The notes beneath the pieces were generated by a model. That model did no database searches. It was given only the letters and a program-made list of their open reading frames with translations, and was not told the origin of the DNA. Positions 35,824 through 45,159 of a stretch of DNA of 52,465 nt are shown in pieces. Made by a program: the position numbers and the translations under genes. This DNA comes from Sphingobium sp. C100. Its GTDB lineage: Bacteria > Pseudomonadota > Alphaproteobacteria > Sphingomonadales > Sphingomonadaceae. The stretch covers positions 1 to 52,465 of the forward strand of contig NZ_AYOY01000144.1 of NCBI RefSeq assembly GCF_000508185.1, given 5' to 3'. Positions within the stretch are counted from its first letter, which is position 1, and each line of letters begins with the position of its first letter.

Positions 35824-38097
35824 ATGGACGATAATACCCGCCGCGCCGCCCTGGACTATCACCGCTATCCGCAGCCGGGGAAGCTCCGCATCGAGCCGAC
35901 CAAGCGGATGGTCAACCAGCGCGACCTCGCGCTCGCCTATTCGCCCGGCGTCGCCGCGCCCTGCGTTGAAATCGCCGCCGATCCCGACAAGGCGATGGAC
36001 TATACCGCGCGCGGCAACCTGGTCGCCGTCATCTCCAACGGCACCGCCGTGCTGGGCCTGGGCGCGATCGGTGCGCTGGCATCCAAGCCGGTGATGGAGG
36101 GCAAGGCGGTCCTGTTCAAGAAATTCGCCGACATCGACGTGTTCGACATCGAAGTCGACACCACCGACCCGGACAAGTTCGTCGAGGCCGTCGCGCTGCT
36201 GGAGCCCACCTTTGGCGGCATCAATCTGGAAGACATCAAGGCGCCCGAATGTTTCGAGATCGAGGCGCGCCTGAAGGAACGGATGAATATTCCGGTCTTT
36301 CACGACGACCAGCATGGCACCGCCATCGTCGTCGCGGCGGCCGTGCGCAACGCGCTGGTCCTTCAGGGCAAGACGCTGGCCGACGCGAAGCTGGTGACGT
36401 CGGGCGCCGGCGCCGCCGCCCTCGCCTGCGTCGACCTGCTGGTGTCGATGGGCCTGCCGATCGAAAATGTGACGATGACGGACAAGGACGGCGTCATCCA
36501 TTCCGGCCGCGAGGGTATGTTGCCCAATATGGCGCGCTATGCCCGCACCACCAATGCGCGCACCCTGCCCGACGTGCTGCCGGGCGCGAACCTGTTCTTA
36601 GGGTTGTCGGCGCCGGGCGTGCTGAAGCCTGAATGGCTGCCGTTGATGGCGCCCAATCCGCTGATCTTCGCGCTTGCCAACCCCGAGCCGGAAATCCGCC
36701 CCGAAGCGGCGCGCGAAGTGCGGCCCGATGCGATCATCGCCACCGGCCGTTCGGACTATCCCAACCAGGTCAACAACGTCCTGTGCTTCCCCTATATCTT
36801 TCGCGGCGCGCTGGATGTGGGCGCGACCCAGATCAACGAGGCGATGAAGGTCGCGGCGGCCGACGCCATCGCCGCCCTGGCCCGGATGCCCGCACATGAC
36901 AGCGTGGCGCAGGCCTATGGCGGGCGGCGGCTGGTGTTCGGCGCGGACTATATCATCCCGACGCCCTTCGATCCGCGCCTCATTGGCGAGATCGCAGTGG
37001 CCGTAGCGCAAGCGGCGATGGATAGCGGCGTTGCGAAGAAGACGCTGGATCTGGACGAATATCGCCGCAAGCTGACGCACCAGAATACGCGATCGGGCCA
37101 GTTGATGCTGCCGGTGTTCGAAGCCGCGCGGGGCAGCGGCACCCGCATCGCCTATGGCGAGGGGGAGGATGATCGCGTGCTGCGCGCCATCCGCGATGCG
37201 CTGGACGAAGGGATTGTCCGTCCCACGATCGTCGGCCGCCGTCGCATCCTGGAACAGAAGCTGCCCGAACTGGGCATCAGTTTCGACCTGGACAAGGATG
37301 TCGAGGTGGTTGACCCGGAAACCGACCATCTGATCCTGGGCGAACTGGTCGAGGCCTATCGCGGGGTCGCCGCGCGCAAGGGCGTGCCGGCCGACGAGAT
37401 ATTGCGCCACGTCTATCGCCGCCCGACCGTCACCGCCGCCATGCTGCTGCGCACCGGCCGCGTCGATGCCGCTCTGGTGGGCGGGCGATCGGAATATTGG
37501 GGGCAGGTCGAGCATGTGCTGCGCATCATCGACCGCCTGCCCACCCATAGCCGCGTCTATGCACTGTCGGGCCTGATCCTGGACGCGGGCGCGCTGTTCA
37601 TCACCGATACCCATATGGTGCCCGATCCGACGACCGAGCAGATCGCGGAAATGACGATAGCCGCTGCGGCCGAGATTGCGCATTTCGGCTTGAAGCCGCG
37701 CGTCGCGCTGCTGTCCCACTCCAATTTCGGATCGTCGCACACCGAAAGCGCGCGCAAGATGCGGCGGGCCTATAAGCGGGTGCGCGACATGGCGCCCGAA
37801 CTGGCGGCGGACGGCGAAATGCATGCCGACGCGGCGCTCAGCCAGGCGCTGCGTGAGCGTTTGATCCCGGATTCACGCTTCGAAGGATCGGCGAACCTGC
37901 TGGTGATGCCGAACCTGGACGCCGCGAACATCACTTTGACGGCGCTGTCGGCTTCATCCAGTTCGCCGACTGTCGGGCCGATGTTGATGGGCCTGTCCAA
38001 ACCCATTCATGTGCTGACGCCGGGCGTCACATCGCGCGGTATTTTGAACCTGACCGCCATCGCGGCGGCCGAAGTGGCGCGGGAAGGCGGAGCTTAA
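35824..38097 (+). CDS. maeB: NADP-dependent malic enzyme with phosphotransacetylase-like domain
   Basis: A 757-residue large-type malic enzyme (malate to pyruvate, CO2 and NADPH). The catalytic domain covers about 1-430: [36 protein letters not shown] with the metal-binding acids, and [14 protein letters not shown] in the nucleotide fold. The rest is the inactive phosphotransacetylase-like regulatory domain ([30 protein letters not shown]), thought to bind acetyl-CoA. The ATG at 35824 fits the conserved N-terminus ([13 protein letters not shown]); longer upstream frames run into lysR and are rejected. It works with glcB nearby in C4 metabolism. Confidence 0.95.
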   Translation: MDDNTRRAALDYHRYPQPGKLRIEPTKRMVNQRDLALAYSPGVAAPCVEIAADPDKAMDYTARGNLVAVISNGTAVLGLGAIGALASKPVMEGKAVLFKKFADIDVFDIEVDTTDPDKFVEAVALLEPTFGGINLEDIKAPECFEIEARLKERMNIPVFHDDQHGTAIVVAAAVRNALVLQGKTLADAKLVTSGAGAAALACVDLLVSMGLPIENVTMTDKDGVIHSGREGMLPNMARYARTTNARTLPDVLPGANLFLGLSAPGVLKPEWLPLMAPNPLIFALANPEPEIRPEAAREVRPDAIIATGRSDYPNQVNNVLCFPYIFRGALDVGATQINEAMKVAAADAIAALARMPAHDSVAQAYGGRRLVFGADYIIPTPFDPRLIGEIAVAVAQAAMDSGVAKKTLDLDEYRRKLTHQNTRSGQLMLPVFEAARGSGTRIAYGEGEDDRVLRAIRDALDEGIVRPTIVGRRRILEQKLPELGISFDLDKDVEVVDPETDHLILGELVEAYRGVAARKGVPADEILRHVYRRPTVTAAMLLRTGRVDAALVGGRSEYWGQVEHVLRIIDRLPTHSRVYALSGLILDAGALFITDTHMVPDPTTEQIAEMTIAAAAEIAHFGLKPRVALLSHSNFGSSHTESARKMRRAYKRVRDMAPELAADGEMHADAALSQALRERLIPDSRFEGSANLLVMPNLDAANITLTALSASSSSPTVGPMLMGLSKPIHVLTPGVTSRGILNLTAIAAAEVAREGGA

Positions 38098-38137
38098 CCT
38101 TTTCCGCTTATCCTCCGCCACGACTGGAGGCATGACC

Positions 38138-38839
38138 ATGGCAGCTTTGCTCAAGGCGTTGGCGAAAAACATTGGCCCCAAGCTGGTGATCGGCCTGGGG
38201 CTGAGTGGCGCGGCGCTGGCGGCGATGCACTGGATCGACCCGCCCGCCGCCCGTGACGCGGCGCCCGCAGAAGCCGAAACCATAGCGGCGCCGGTGAATG
38301 CGGCCGCCCCCTCCCCCACCCCTGCCAAACTGGTCGAGCGACGCAGCGACCAGCCCATGGAGATCGATCCCGGCGCCCTGATGGTGAAACGCGTGTTGCC
38401 GATCGACGGACCATTCCGCCACGGAGACTATGTCTGGGACGAAAAGGGCGCACCCGCGAGCGGCCCGGTCATCATCACCATCGACCTGAAAGCCGAAACG
38501 CTGTCGGTATTTCGCGCCGGTTATGAGATTGGGGCCGCTGTCATCCTCTATGGCGCGACCGACAAGCCCAGCCCACTCGGCGCCTTTCCGATCACGCAGA
38601 AGGACGCCGATCATGTGTCCAACCTCTACGACGCGCCCATGCCCTACGCTCAGAGGCTGACCAGCGACGGCGTGTTCATCCATGGCAGCGACGTGGAATA
38701 TGGCCGGGGCACCCATGGGTGCATCGGCGTGCCGACCGCCTTTGCCAAAAAACTGTTTGGCGTGACGAAGCTGGGCGACATTGCCATCATCACCAATGGC
38801 AAGATGCTGAATGTCAACAACGCGCAGGCAGGCACCTAG
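38138..38839 (+). CDS. L,D-transpeptidase (YkuD) family protein
   Basis: A 233-residue envelope protein with an N-terminal membrane anchor (about 10-30) and an Ala/Pro-rich linker to about 70. The YkuD domain ends in FIHGSDVEYGRGTHGCIGVP, with the catalytic His and Cys195. The usual S-H-G-C-x-R signature is T-H-G-C-x-G here, missing the Arg that normally follows, so catalysis or substrate may differ. It would cross-link peptidoglycan or attach proteins to it. ATG 38138 has GGAGG 7 bases upstream; the ATG at 38132 is only 1 base away. Its stop shares CTAG with the convergent exporter gene. Confidence 0.85.
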   Translation: MAALLKALAKNIGPKLVIGLGLSGAALAAMHWIDPPAARDAAPAEAETIAAPVNAAAPSPTPAKLVERRSDQPMEIDPGALMVKRVLPIDGPFRHGDYVWDEKGAPASGPVIITIDLKAETLSVFRAGYEIGAAVILYGATDKPSPLGAFPITQKDADHVSNLYDAPMPYAQRLTSDGVFIHGSDVEYGRGTHGCIGVPTAFAKKLFGVTKLGDIAIITNGKMLNVNNAQAGT

Positions 38840-39726
38840 AGCGGGGCATCTTCGATCCGGGGTTTGCGCGGGATCGTAAGCGCGCTGCCGGCGGAGGCGG
38901 CCATGATGCTGACAATCGCGATCCATTGTATCGGCGTCAGTCGCTCGCCCAGAACCAGGAAACCGGCGAGCGCGCCGATAGCCGGCGCCGAACTGAGCAG
39001 CAGACCGAAGACCGCTGCCGGCAGCCGGCGCATCGCCTCCATCTCAAGCGAATAGGGCAAGGCGCTCGACAAAAAGGCGACAGCGAAACCGACACCCAGA
39101 ACATGCGGTGAAACAAAGACCGCGCCGGCCGTTCCCAGCCCCACCGGCGCGATCAGCAGCGCCGCAACCACCATGCCCCAGGCGACGGCGTCTCCGCCCA
39201 GCCCCCCCGACACGCGCTTGCCCGTCAGGATATAGAGCGCCCAGCAGACCGCCGCGCCGCAAGCGAAAGCGACACCCAGAGGATCGAGCCTGGCGTCGTT
39301 GCGGATCGGCAAGAGCAGCAGCAACCCGGCTACTGCGGCGGCCAGCCAGAGAAAATCGCGCGGTCGACGCGAGCCGAACAGGACGATCGCAAGCGGCCCC
39401 GTCACCTCGATCGCGATCGCCGTGCCGAGCGGAATGCGGGCGAACGCCTGGTAGATCAGCAGGTTCATGAGCGCTAGCGTCGCGCCATAAGCCAGCAGCG
39501 GCCAGCGCAACGCCGAAGGGATCGGCCGTCGCCATGGCCGACGGAACAGCAGCAGCAGGATCGCCGCCAGGACGATGCGCAACGCCGCGATGCCGGGCGC
39601 GCCGACCAGCGGAAAGAGAGACTTGGCGAAGGCGGCGCCCAGGTTCATCGACCCGAGCGACAGCAGGACGGCGCCTGCCCCTATCATCGCCGCGCCGGGC
39701 GCATCCTGTCGGTCATCCCTGATCAT
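38836..39726 (-). CDS. rhtA: EamA/RhtA-family amino acid exporter
   Basis: A 296-residue, ten-helix DMT-superfamily protein with two EamA repeats. GAAFAKSLFPLVGAPGIAALR is very like the N-terminal part of E. coli RhtA, the threonine/homoserine exporter, and ALPYSLEMEAMRRLP is another family segment. Several in-frame ATGs exist (39777, 39747, 39726); 39726 gives the N-terminal length usual for RhtA. From 39777 the gene would overlap the upstream region of the divergent MFS gene. The exact substrate is inferred from family likeness. Confidence 0.82.
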   Translation of the reverse strand: MIRDDRQDAPGAAMIGAGAVLLSLGSMNLGAAFAKSLFPLVGAPGIAALRIVLAAILLLLFRRPWRRPIPSALRWPLLAYGATLALMNLLIYQAFARIPLGTAIAIEVTGPLAIVLFGSRRPRDFLWLAAAVAGLLLLLPIRNDARLDPLGVAFACGAAVCWALYILTGKRVSGGLGGDAVAWGMVVAALLIAPVGLGTAGAVFVSPHVLGVGFAVAFLSSALPYSLEMEAMRRLPAAVFGLLLSSAPAIGALAGFLVLGERLTPIQWIAIVSIMAASAGSALTIPRKPRIEDAPL

Positions 39727-39888
39727 CTCATCCGCGTTATAGAGCATTTTAGGCGCTGCACTACCGGGTTGAGCCATGCGCCGATTGCAAGCGCCGGAGC
39801 GACAGATGCAATAAACTCATACGAATGCGGGATTGACCAGCGCTGTCATCACCCCCATCTGAGGAACTTCCGTATATTGCACTGCAAC

Positions 39889-41097
39889 ATGGAGTTCGCC
39901 TTGAGCGCCCAGCCCCACCAAGCGCATCCCGCGCTCGTCCTGTTCGCGCTTTCGGTCGGCGCCTTCGCGATCGGCACCACCGAATTCGCGGCCATGAGCC
40001 TGTTGCCCTTCTTCGCGCGTGACCTGGGGATCGATGCTCCCACCGCCGGCCATGCGATCAGCGCCTATGCACTGGGCGTGGTCGCCGGAGCGCCGGTCAT
40101 CGCCGCCTTCGGCGCCCGCCTGCCGCGCCGCACCTTGCTGATCGGTTTGATGACGATGTTTGCATTGGCGAACGGCTTGTCCGCCCTGTCGCCCAGCTAT
40201 CACTGGATGCTCTTGTTCCGTTTCCTGTCGGGCCTGCCGCACGGCGCCTATTTCGGCGTGGCCGCGCTGGTCGCAGCCAGCCTGGTGCCCATCGAGAAGC
40301 GCGCGCAGGCGATCGCGCGCATGTTCGCGGGCCTGACCGTCGCCACCATCATCGGCGTGCCGGTGGCGAACTGGATGGGGCAGGCGCTTGGCTGGCGCTG
40401 GGGTTTTGCGGTGGTGGCGGTGCTGGCGCTGGCGACGGTGACGCTGGTGGCGATCCATGCACCCCGCGACAGGGGCGACCCAAAGGCCAGCCCGATGCGC
40501 GAACTGACCGCGCTGCAACGGCCGCAAGTCTGGCTGACCCTGCTGACCGGTGCGATCGGCTTTGGCGGCCTGTTCGCGGTCTATACCTATGTCGCATCGA
40601 CGATGATCGAGGTGACGCATGTTTCGGAAGCCTATGTGCCGCTGGTCCTCGCCATTTTCGGCGTCGGCATGACATTGGGCAATCTCGCCTCCGCATGGCT
40701 GGCGGACAAGGCGCTCAATCGCACGGTGATCGGCATCATGTTGTGGAGCGCCGCGTCGCTGGCGCTGTTCCCGCTGATGGCGGGCAATGTCTGGACGCTG
40801 GGCCTGGTCATCTTCATGATCGGGCTGGGCGGCGGCCTTGGCACCCCGCTCCAGGCGCGGCTGATGGACGTGGCCGGTGAGGCGCAGACGCTCGCCGCCG
40901 CCTTGCACCACAGCGCCTTCAACGTCGCCAACGCGGTCGGGCCATGGCTGGGCGGCCTGTCGATCGCGGCGGGGCACGGGCTTGTATCGACCGGCTGGAT
41001 CGGCAGCGGGCTGGCGCTGGGCGGACTGGCGGTTTTCCTGTTTGCCATCATGGTCGAGCGCCGGCGATCATCGCTGATCGCCGCACCCGCCGAATAA
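39889..41097 (+). CDS. MFS transporter, DHA1 (AraJ/PbuE-like) family
   Basis: A 402-residue, 12-helix exporter. FAIGTTEFAAMSLLPFFARDL (helix 1 and following loop) and LSGLPHGAYFGVAALVAA are typical of the AraJ/YdhP/PbuE branch, whose members export sugars, purines or drugs. ATG 39889 is given as start; a TTG at 39901 has GGAG at a good distance and may be the true one. A longer frame from 39769 has no support. Divergent from rhtA. Confidence 0.85.
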   Translation: MEFALSAQPHQAHPALVLFALSVGAFAIGTTEFAAMSLLPFFARDLGIDAPTAGHAISAYALGVVAGAPVIAAFGARLPRRTLLIGLMTMFALANGLSALSPSYHWMLLFRFLSGLPHGAYFGVAALVAASLVPIEKRAQAIARMFAGLTVATIIGVPVANWMGQALGWRWGFAVVAVLALATVTLVAIHAPRDRGDPKASPMRELTALQRPQVWLTLLTGAIGFGGLFAVYTYVASTMIEVTHVSEAYVPLVLAIFGVGMTLGNLASAWLADKALNRTVIGIMLWSAASLALFPLMAGNVWTLGLVIFMIGLGGGLGTPLQARLMDVAGEAQTLAAALHHSAFNVANAVGPWLGGLSIAAGHGLVSTGWIGSGLALGGLAVFLFAIMVERRRSSLIAAPAE

Positions 41098-41137
41098 GCC
41101 GCTTCCGCCGATGGTGCTTGCCCGATAAGGCGGGACC

Positions 41138-42357
41138 ATGAACGACCAGGCGAGAGAGACCGGGCTGCGCGAAGCAGCCATGGCGGCATTGCGACGCGGG
41201 GATGCAGCAGCGGCGCTGGCCAATTTACGCGCGATGGATGCGCCGCCGCCGATGCTGCTGGCGCAGGCGCATAACCGCACTGGCGATCTGGACGAAGAAG
41301 CGGTCGCGCTGCGGCGCATATTGGACAGCGAACCGCGCAACATCCCCGCCCTGCTGGCGATGGGGCAAAATGCGCTGCGCCGGGCGGACGAGCGCGCCGC
41401 CACGAGCTGGTTCCGCGCCGCGCTGGCGCAGGCGGCCGCGACCGGCGCCCCGCCCCCGCTCCAGCCGCCGAGCGCGCCGCCACGAGCTGGTTCCGCGCCG
41501 CGCTGGCGCAGGCGGCCGCGACCGGCGCCCCGCCCCAGCTCCAGCCGCTGCTCCAGCAGGCGCAGGCCAGCATCGCGCAATCGGCCCAGCGGTTCGAGGA
41601 TCACCTGACCGCCGCCGTTGCCGACCTGCCGCCGCTGCCCCGCATCGCGCTGGCGACCGACCTGTTGCTGGGCAAGCGCGAAATCTACCTTCAGCAACCC
41701 AGCATGTTCTATTTTCCGGGCCTGCCCCAGCGCGCCTTTTACGAACGCGATGCGTTCGAATGGGTCGCGCCGATGGAGGCCATGACCGACGCCATCGTCA
41801 GTGAACTGGAAGCGGTGCGCGCACAGGAGCCGGAATTCGCGCCTTATGTCGAAACGCCGGCCGATCGACCGGCACCCAACAATCCGTTGCGCGATGACGC
41901 CCGTTGGGGAGCGCTCTATTTCTGGCGAAGCGGCGGCCCGGTGGCGGAGAATGCGGCGCGCTGCCCGACGGTGATGGCCGCTCTTACCCATGTGCCGATG
42001 CCGCAGGTGGCCGGCCGATCCCCCATTGCCCTCTGGTCGCTGCTGAAACCCGGCACCCATATCCAGCCGCATCACGGCCTGCTCAATACCCGGCTCATCT
42101 GCCACCTGCCGCTGCTGGCGCCAGCCGGTTGCGCGCTGCGCGTCGGCGCCGAAACGCGCGCCTGGACCAAGGGCGAGATGCTGTTGTTCGACGACAGCAT
42201 CGAACATGAGGCCTGGAACCGCAGCGCCGAAACCCGCGTGGTGTTGTTGTTCGAAACATGGCGGCCGGAAATTGATACGGACGAGCGCGCGGCGCTGACG
42301 CGCCTGTTCCAGGCGATCGACAGCTTTGGCCCGGCACAGGTCGATACCGGCGGCTGA
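41138..42357 (+). pseudogene. TPR-aspartyl/asparaginyl beta-hydroxylase gene split by an 80-bp duplication
   Basis: The first part (41138-41608) encodes a TPR-like helical region (GLREAAMAALRRGDAAAAL, LLAQAHNRTGDLDEEAVAL) but runs out of frame after residue 110. The second part (in frame to 42357) encodes an aspartyl/asparaginyl beta-hydroxylase: LWSLLKPGTHIQPHHG and LLFDDSIEHEAWN contain the iron-binding His residues, and VVLLFETWRPE the end of the double-stranded helix. Removing one copy of the 80-bp tandem duplication at 41389-41548 joins both in one frame, giving a 379-residue protein with the expected TPR-hydroxylase order. So the gene is whole apart from this insertion. Translation of the second part alone, from a TTG at 41665, is possible but would lose the N-terminal region. 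Confidence 0.88.
41389..41548 (+). repeat. 80-bp tandem duplication (79/80 identical)
   Basis: Copy one is 41389-41468 and copy two 41469-41548; they differ only at 41457 (C) against 41537 (A). Eighty is not a multiple of three, so the second copy shifts the frame of the beta-hydroxylase gene. The near identity points to a recent event or to an assembly/sequencing error in this GC-rich stretch. Confidence 0.95.
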
Positions 42358-42465
42358 GCGACTGGTTGCGATCGGGCCTTTGCAGCGGCGCCATGTATCG
42401 TTAAGAGGCCGCCCAACACCATAATAGAGGATGGCCCAGGGCGCTCTTCCACCACGGATTTCGCC

Positions 42466-43140
42466 ATGCCCTCTGTCGTGCCCCCTATTGTAACACCGGT
42501 CGCGCCCCCGGTCGCGCCCCCGACCGCACCTTTGCAGGCCCAGCCTGCCCGTCCCCACAGCCTTGCCGAAGACGGCTATGCCATCGCCATCGGCTGCGCC
42601 TTCATCGCGCTGGGGCTGATGCTGCTCAAACAGGCCAATCTGGTGACGGGCGGCATGGCGGGCATCGCCTTGCTTGTGTCCTATCTCGTCCCCTGGTCGC
42701 CCGCGACGCTGTTCATCCTGATCAACATTCCGTTTTTCCTGTTCGGCGGGCGGGCGATGGGCCTGGCCTTTGGCCTGAAGACGCTGTTTGCCAATGTCGC
42801 GATCATGGCGCTGGGCCTGATGATGCCCTGGGCGATGCAGGTCGCCAAGATCAGCCCGCTCTTTGCCGCCCTGTTCGGCGGATCGATCATCGGCTTCGGC
42901 ATCCTGGCCATCGCGCGCCATGGCGCGGGCGTCGGCGGCGTGGGCGTGGTCGCGCTGATCCTGCAAAAGTCGCGCGGCTGGAATGCGGGGCGCACGCAAA
43001 TGGGATGCGACATATTGATCCTGCTCGCGTCGCTCCCTGTGCTCAGTCCCGACCGGTTCGGCCTGTCAATTCTTTCGGCGGCGGCGATCAACGCGGTGCT
43101 GATCGTCAACCATCGCCCCGGCCGCTATATCGGGCATTAG
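42466..43140 (+). CDS. YitT-family membrane protein
   Basis: A 224-residue integral membrane protein of the YitT/DUF161 type, with a Pro/Ala-rich N-terminal tail (VAPPVAPPTAP) and about five or six helices. MLLKQANLVTGGMAGIALL and GGSIIGFGILAIARHGAGVGG (the Gly-rich loop) are characteristic. The function of the family is not firmly known. It is preceded by a stretch of about 108 bases after the hydroxylase gene. Confidence 0.82.
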   Translation: MPSVVPPIVTPVAPPVAPPTAPLQAQPARPHSLAEDGYAIAIGCAFIALGLMLLKQANLVTGGMAGIALLVSYLVPWSPATLFILINIPFFLFGGRAMGLAFGLKTLFANVAIMALGLMMPWAMQVAKISPLFAALFGGSIIGFGILAIARHGAGVGGVGVVALILQKSRGWNAGRTQMGCDILILLASLPVLSPDRFGLSILSAAAINAVLIVNHRPGRYIGH

Positions 43141-43169
43141 AGCGCGAATTTCACCGGCCGGCAAATCCG

Positions 43170-43703
43170 CTAGCTCCTGCAGAGCGGATCGCCGTCCCGA
43201 TCGCGCGCGCGCAGGGCGGTGGCGGCGTCATTGGCGATGCGCGGGAAGCTGACGCCTTCCAGCGAGCCGCGCCCTTCGCACAGGTCGGCGCAGGCCATGT
43301 CGACGACGCCGGGGAGCGCCACCTGGTCGCCATCATATTGGGCGACGATGATGCAGCGGTCGCCGCCCTTGAAACTGAGGATCAGCTTGTCGCCCGCCCG
43401 CCGCGCCGTCCCGCGCCCCCGACAAGCGGGCTCCTCGCCGAACACGGCTTCCAGGCCGAAGCGAAAAGCACCCTCCGTGCCGGGAATGACGCATAAAGCG
43501 TCCCGCCCGGCCTCATGGCGGTTCTGGAACAGACCGACCGGGGAGATTTTGCCGGGGTCGGCGATGGCGCCGCTCTCGATCGCGGCGCGCTCCAGCCGGG
43601 ACGCAGAGGCGCCACCGCCGGGCGCGGGTGTTGCGTCGCCACCTGCCGGACTGCGCTGGCAGGCTGCCAGAAGGACGAGAAGCGCGAGGCTATTGCGCCG
43701 CAT
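43170..43703 (-). CDS. Small lipoprotein of unknown function
   Basis: A 177-residue protein with a lipoprotein signal ([11 protein letters not shown], Cys at 15) and a Gly/Ala/Pro linker to about 35. The rest has several cysteines ([31 protein letters not shown]), so disulfides in the periplasm are likely. I do not recognise a family. It overlaps hisI by 14 bases and is presumably co-transcribed with it. Confidence 0.7.
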   Translation of the reverse strand: MRRNSLALLVLLAACQRSPAGGDATPAPGGGASASRLERAAIESGAIADPGKISPVGLFQNRHEAGRDALCVIPGTEGAFRFGLEAVFGEEPACRGRGTARRAGDKLILSFKGGDRCIIVAQYDGDQVALPGVVDMACADLCEGRGSLEGVSFPRIANDAATALRARDRDGDPLCRS

Positions 43704-44061
43704 CGACCCTGCTGAGACCTTCCGGCCCGACCCGGCGGAAAAAGCAGGAGCGGGCGCCGGTGTGGCAGGTGGGACCGGCCGGCACCGCTTTCACCCAGAC
43801 CGCGTCCTGATCGCAATCGATGCGAATGTCGCGGACTTGCAGCATATGGCCCGAGGTTTCGCCCTTCTTCCACAATGCCTGCCGGCTGCGGGACCAGAAA
43901 TGCGCCAAGCCGGTGTCGATGGTCAGTTGCAGCGCCTGCGCATTCATATGCGCCACCATCAGCAACTCGCCGCTCGCATCATCGGTCACGACAGCCGTGA
44001 TCAGGCCGTCCCGGTCATATTTTGGATTAAGGGTCAGACCCCGGTCGCGTGCATCCGTCAT
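43690..44061 (-). CDS. hisI: Phosphoribosyl-AMP cyclohydrolase
   Basis: A 123-residue zinc enzyme opening the purine ring of phosphoribosyl-AMP, the third step of histidine synthesis. Family motifs: [36 protein letters not shown], then the metal-binding segment [21 protein letters not shown]. It is the stand-alone hisI form, without the HisE domain. ATG 44061 ([12 protein letters not shown]) fits the family length; the longer frame runs into tRNA-His. Lying next to tRNA-His looks coincidental. Confidence 0.96.
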   Translation of the reverse strand: MTDARDRGLTLNPKYDRDGLITAVVTDDASGELLMVAHMNAQALQLTIDTGLAHFWSRSRQALWKKGETSGHMLQVRDIRIDCDQDAVWVKAVPAGPTCHTGARSCFFRRVGPEGLSRVDAAQ

Positions 44062-44123
44062 GGCCGCGCTATAGAGGCGATTACGCCCTCTGCGAAGCCC
44101 ATGCGCAGGAAAAACGAGAGAAA

Positions 44124-44201
44124 TGGGGCGATCGACGGGATCCGAACCCGCGACCTCCGGTACCACAAACCGGCGCTCTAACCAACTGAGCTACGATCGC
44201 C
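44124..44201 (-). tRNA. tRNA-His (GTG)
   Basis: A complete minus-strand cloverleaf. The anticodon loop TTGTGGT gives anticodon GTG. The extra G at position -1 pairs with C73, the identity mark of tRNA-His, and CCA is encoded (44124-44126). The T-arm GCGGG-TTCGGAT-CCCGT and D-arm GCTC..GAGC are intact. Confidence 0.95.
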
Positions 44202-44204
44202 ACG

Positions 44205-44219
44205 GGGGCCGTTGGCCCC
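44205..44219. terminator. Short GC hairpin between rlpA and tRNA-His
   Basis: GGGGCC (44205-44210), loop GTT, and GGCCCC (44214-44219) form a compact hairpin just upstream of tRNA-His on the minus strand and after rlpA. It could end the rlpA transcript or mark the tRNA leader. No T-run follows. Confidence 0.4.
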
Positions 44220-44288
44220 GAGAGACAGGGCACATATGCGGCCGATCCCCCCCCGTCAAGCGGACAAATCACGCATCCGCAAATTCTG

Positions 44289-44849
44289 TCACCGCCCCCC
44301 GGCGGCCAGTTGCGCACGCAGATTGGCCAGCGCGGTTTCCGACAGGCGAGGCCGCTCGCGCGCGGGCTTGCCCTTGCGCAGGCGCGCACGGTCCTTTTCC
44401 GGCGGATCGACGCGCCGCACCCGCACGGCCGCATGACCCTGCGCACGGATGCCCAGTTCATCGGCCGCGCCGCGCGACAGATCGATGATGCGCCCGTGCC
44501 CGGCAAAGGGGCCACGATCATTGACCCGCACCAGGATGGTCCGTCCGGTGTCGAGCGCCGTTACCTCGACATAGCTGGGCAGCGGCAGCGTGACATGCGC
44601 GCCGGTGATCCATTTGGCACGAAAGCGTTCGCCATTGGCGGTGCGATTGCCCGATTCCGATCCATACCAACTGGCATAGCCAAGCATGTCATAAGCCGGG
44701 TCGGCGGCGGGCACATAGGTCGCCCCGCGCACCTTATAAGGCGGCCCGATGCGAACGGGCGTATCCATGACCGGGCGGAAATTCCCGCCCCCACAAGCCG
44801 CCAGCGCAAGCGCCGGGGCGGCGCACACCATCCTTGTCCATAGTGTCAT
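44289..44849 (-). CDS. rlpA: RlpA-like septal lytic transglycosylase, lipoprotein
   Basis: A 186-residue lipoprotein (ALALAACGGG, Cys at 19) with a double-psi beta-barrel domain: GYASWYGSESGNRTANGE and LVRVNDRGPFAGHGRIIDL, the latter holding the conserved Asp of RlpA. It cuts denuded glycan strands at the division site. It lacks the C-terminal SPOR domain of larger RlpA proteins and instead ends in a basic tail (about 150-186), so its targeting to the septum may differ. Confidence 0.88.
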   Translation of the reverse strand: MTLWTRMVCAAPALALAACGGGNFRPVMDTPVRIGPPYKVRGATYVPAADPAYDMLGYASWYGSESGNRTANGERFRAKWITGAHVTLPLPSYVEVTALDTGRTILVRVNDRGPFAGHGRIIDLSRGAADELGIRAQGHAAVRVRRVDPPEKDRARLRKGKPARERPRLSETALANLRAQLAAGGR

Positions 44850-45000
44850 GCGCCTTCCCTAGCGCATCAGGCGCAAGGGTGGGAACCGGTTTTGCGCGGA
44901 CGGTGACGCGATCGCAAGAGCCTGTGGCGCGCCCGCGCCGGCTTGGTGGGCAGCATCGGCGACTGCCATCGTCCATACATCGGGATAAGCGCATACGGAA

Positions 45001-45031
45001 AAGGGGCGAAGACAGCCTGTCTTCACCCCTT
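45001..45031. terminator. Long imperfect hairpin in the hupB-rlpA gap
   Basis: AAGGGGCGAAGACA (45001-45014) pairs with TGTCTTCACCCCTT (45018-45031) with one mismatch around the loop GCC. It is too long for chance in this short gap and may be a terminator or the end of a small RNA. Confidence 0.45.
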
Positions 45032-45131
45032 CGCTTTCGGCATCTCGCTGATCAGGGTTCATCCCTTCACGATCAGCGTCACTCTCCTAATGCTTTCCGA
45101 CCGCGACGCCGGCAATGGTCAATCAGAGCGA

Positions 45132-45151
45132 GCGTCCGTTGGAGCGGACGC
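45132..45151 (-). terminator. Probable hupB terminator hairpin
   Basis: GCGTCCG (45132-45138) and CGGACGC (45145-45151) form a 7-base stem with a 6-base loop, starting 9 bases after the hupB stop on the minus strand. There is no clear T-run after it. Confidence 0.55.
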
Positions 45152-45159
45152 CCTGGCCC

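Larger units (their letters stand above)
44850..45159. other. 310-base gap between hupB and rlpA
   Basis: I see no supportable protein gene here. It contains the hairpin at 45001-45031, the probable hupB terminator at 45132-45151, and, near 44860-44930, the rlpA promoter region. Whether the middle encodes a small RNA cannot be decided from sequence. Confidence 0.5.

Noticed and set aside
41665..42357. The hydroxylase part as an independent full gene
   Set aside because: The in-frame coding sequence clearly continues upstream of 41665 into the duplicated segment, so it is a fragment of a larger gene.
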